From the NCBI GenBank assembly GCA_023846275.1, contig CM043869.1, positions 36,110,737 through 36,174,736 of the forward strand: DNA of 64,000 nucleotides. The letters run 5' to 3'. This DNA comes from Vanilla planifolia (lineage: Eukaryota; Streptophyta; Magnoliopsida; Asparagales; Orchidaceae). How positions within the stretch are numbered: the first letter of the stretch is position 1; each line of letters opens with the position of its first letter. A program made the translations under genes and the position numbers. This document shows, one piece after another, positions 63,160-64,000 of this stretch. Under the pieces are notes generated by a model. The model saw only the letters and a program-made list of their open reading frames with translations. It was not told the origin of the DNA and searched no databases.

Positions 63160-63760
63160 AATTCGATGCTTTCATCCAGTCTATTTCTATTGAAATCATC
63201 ACTATCCACCTTTTGCTACTATTATAACTTGTGTCAGTCTTATCAACTTTGCACACTATATCAATTCCGTCAGCTCATCAGTTTTATCAGAATCATTATC
63301 ATCAACTCTATGTCTCTTATCATCTCTATAGAATCACTGTCACAACTTAGGCACTCTATTGATTGTACCACATTATATCAACTTTGGCATCTTATTAGTT
63401 CTGAGCATTTACATTACCAATTTTGACACGCCCTATCAACTCCATCACTCCATCTGTTTTGTTGAAATTATCATCATTGGCATATTTGCCTTCATGAACA
63501 ATATTCCCTCTATCAACGTTACCAAACCATATTGATTATATTTTCTCGTTAGCTTTGTCAAAACCATCACCATTAGCTCTACTACCATTATTAGTTTTGT
63601 CGTCTTTATTAGCTCTCTCAAGCTTTCACCTTCAATTGTGCCTCTTATTGTTAGATTTGTCGAACTATCGCCATTAACTATCAACATTGTCAAACTAAAT
63701 CAACTTCATTGTCCTATTAGCCTTACTATATAATTTTAGCTCTACCACTCTTTTTAGTGT
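63160..63760. repeat. Degenerate short-period repeat field
   Basis: Pyrimidine-rich on the plus strand, with recurrent words ATCAACTTTG, TTAGCTCT and TTTTGTC spaced about 18-30 bp. An example is four successive TTAG starts between about 63550 and 63620. It looks like a decayed minisatellite. The short frames within it are a by-product. Confidence 0.5.
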
Positions 63761-64000
63761 TGTTACATCATACTGGCTCTATCACACTATTTTAATCCCA
63801 ATAAAATCATATCCCAATCCTAATATCACTTTTTAGAGGGATTTTTATCATGCAAGGTATAAATTGGGTTCAACATATGCTTAGATTCTACCATTTATAT
63901 CAGCTCTATCACACCACTTAATCTAATTTGAATCAATGTAAATTGTGACATCACCTATCACTGGACAGTTATACTATGTGAGTCCAATATACTTTTAGTG

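Overview
The window is AT-rich DNA from a flowering-plant nuclear genome. The evidence is spliced host genes with plant-specific architecture (a patellin and a plastid-type dienelactone hydrolase homologue), plant LINE-1-like elements with an RNase H domain, and Ty1/copia and Ty3/gypsy retrotransposons of plant type. The species cannot be told from the sequence.

Layout. 1-15059: head-to-tail array of a 4.49 kb unit, three full copies and one truncated copy, nearly identical to each other. 15320-23000: an old Ty3/gypsy fragment (pol, then an LTR, then gag-like remains), with a 5'-truncated LINE inserted in the LTR and flanked by a 14 bp duplication. 23000-26388: AT-rich filler with small duplications. 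26389-28960: a broken copia element on the minus strand whose end is a 59 bp-arm palindrome. 28961-33108: AT-rich, no genes. 33109-36468: a very young, internally reduced copia element with a 5 bp target duplication. 36554-43165: an old gypsy element with two LTR copies, one interrupted by a copia solo LTR. 43900-45020: endonuclease part of a second LINE. 45300-45960: a GC-rich island with a 20 bp minisatellite. 47680-48330: copia polymerase remains.

The right third carries the host genes, both on the minus strand. The first is a four-exon patellin (Sec14 plus GOLD, 626 aa, 49538-51698), a lipid-binding membrane-trafficking protein. The second is a three-exon dienelactone hydrolase-like protein (303 aa, 55137-58402) with a likely plastid transit peptide; its expected nucleophile cysteine reads as glycine. 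The two genes have no evident functional link. The last 5.5 kb is gene-poor and ends in degenerate short repeats.

I found no tRNA, rRNA, CRISPR array or operon. The best candidates for something unusual are the recent 4.49 kb array, the LTR-end palindrome, the gypsy pol-LTR-gag order, and the nucleophile change in the hydrolase.
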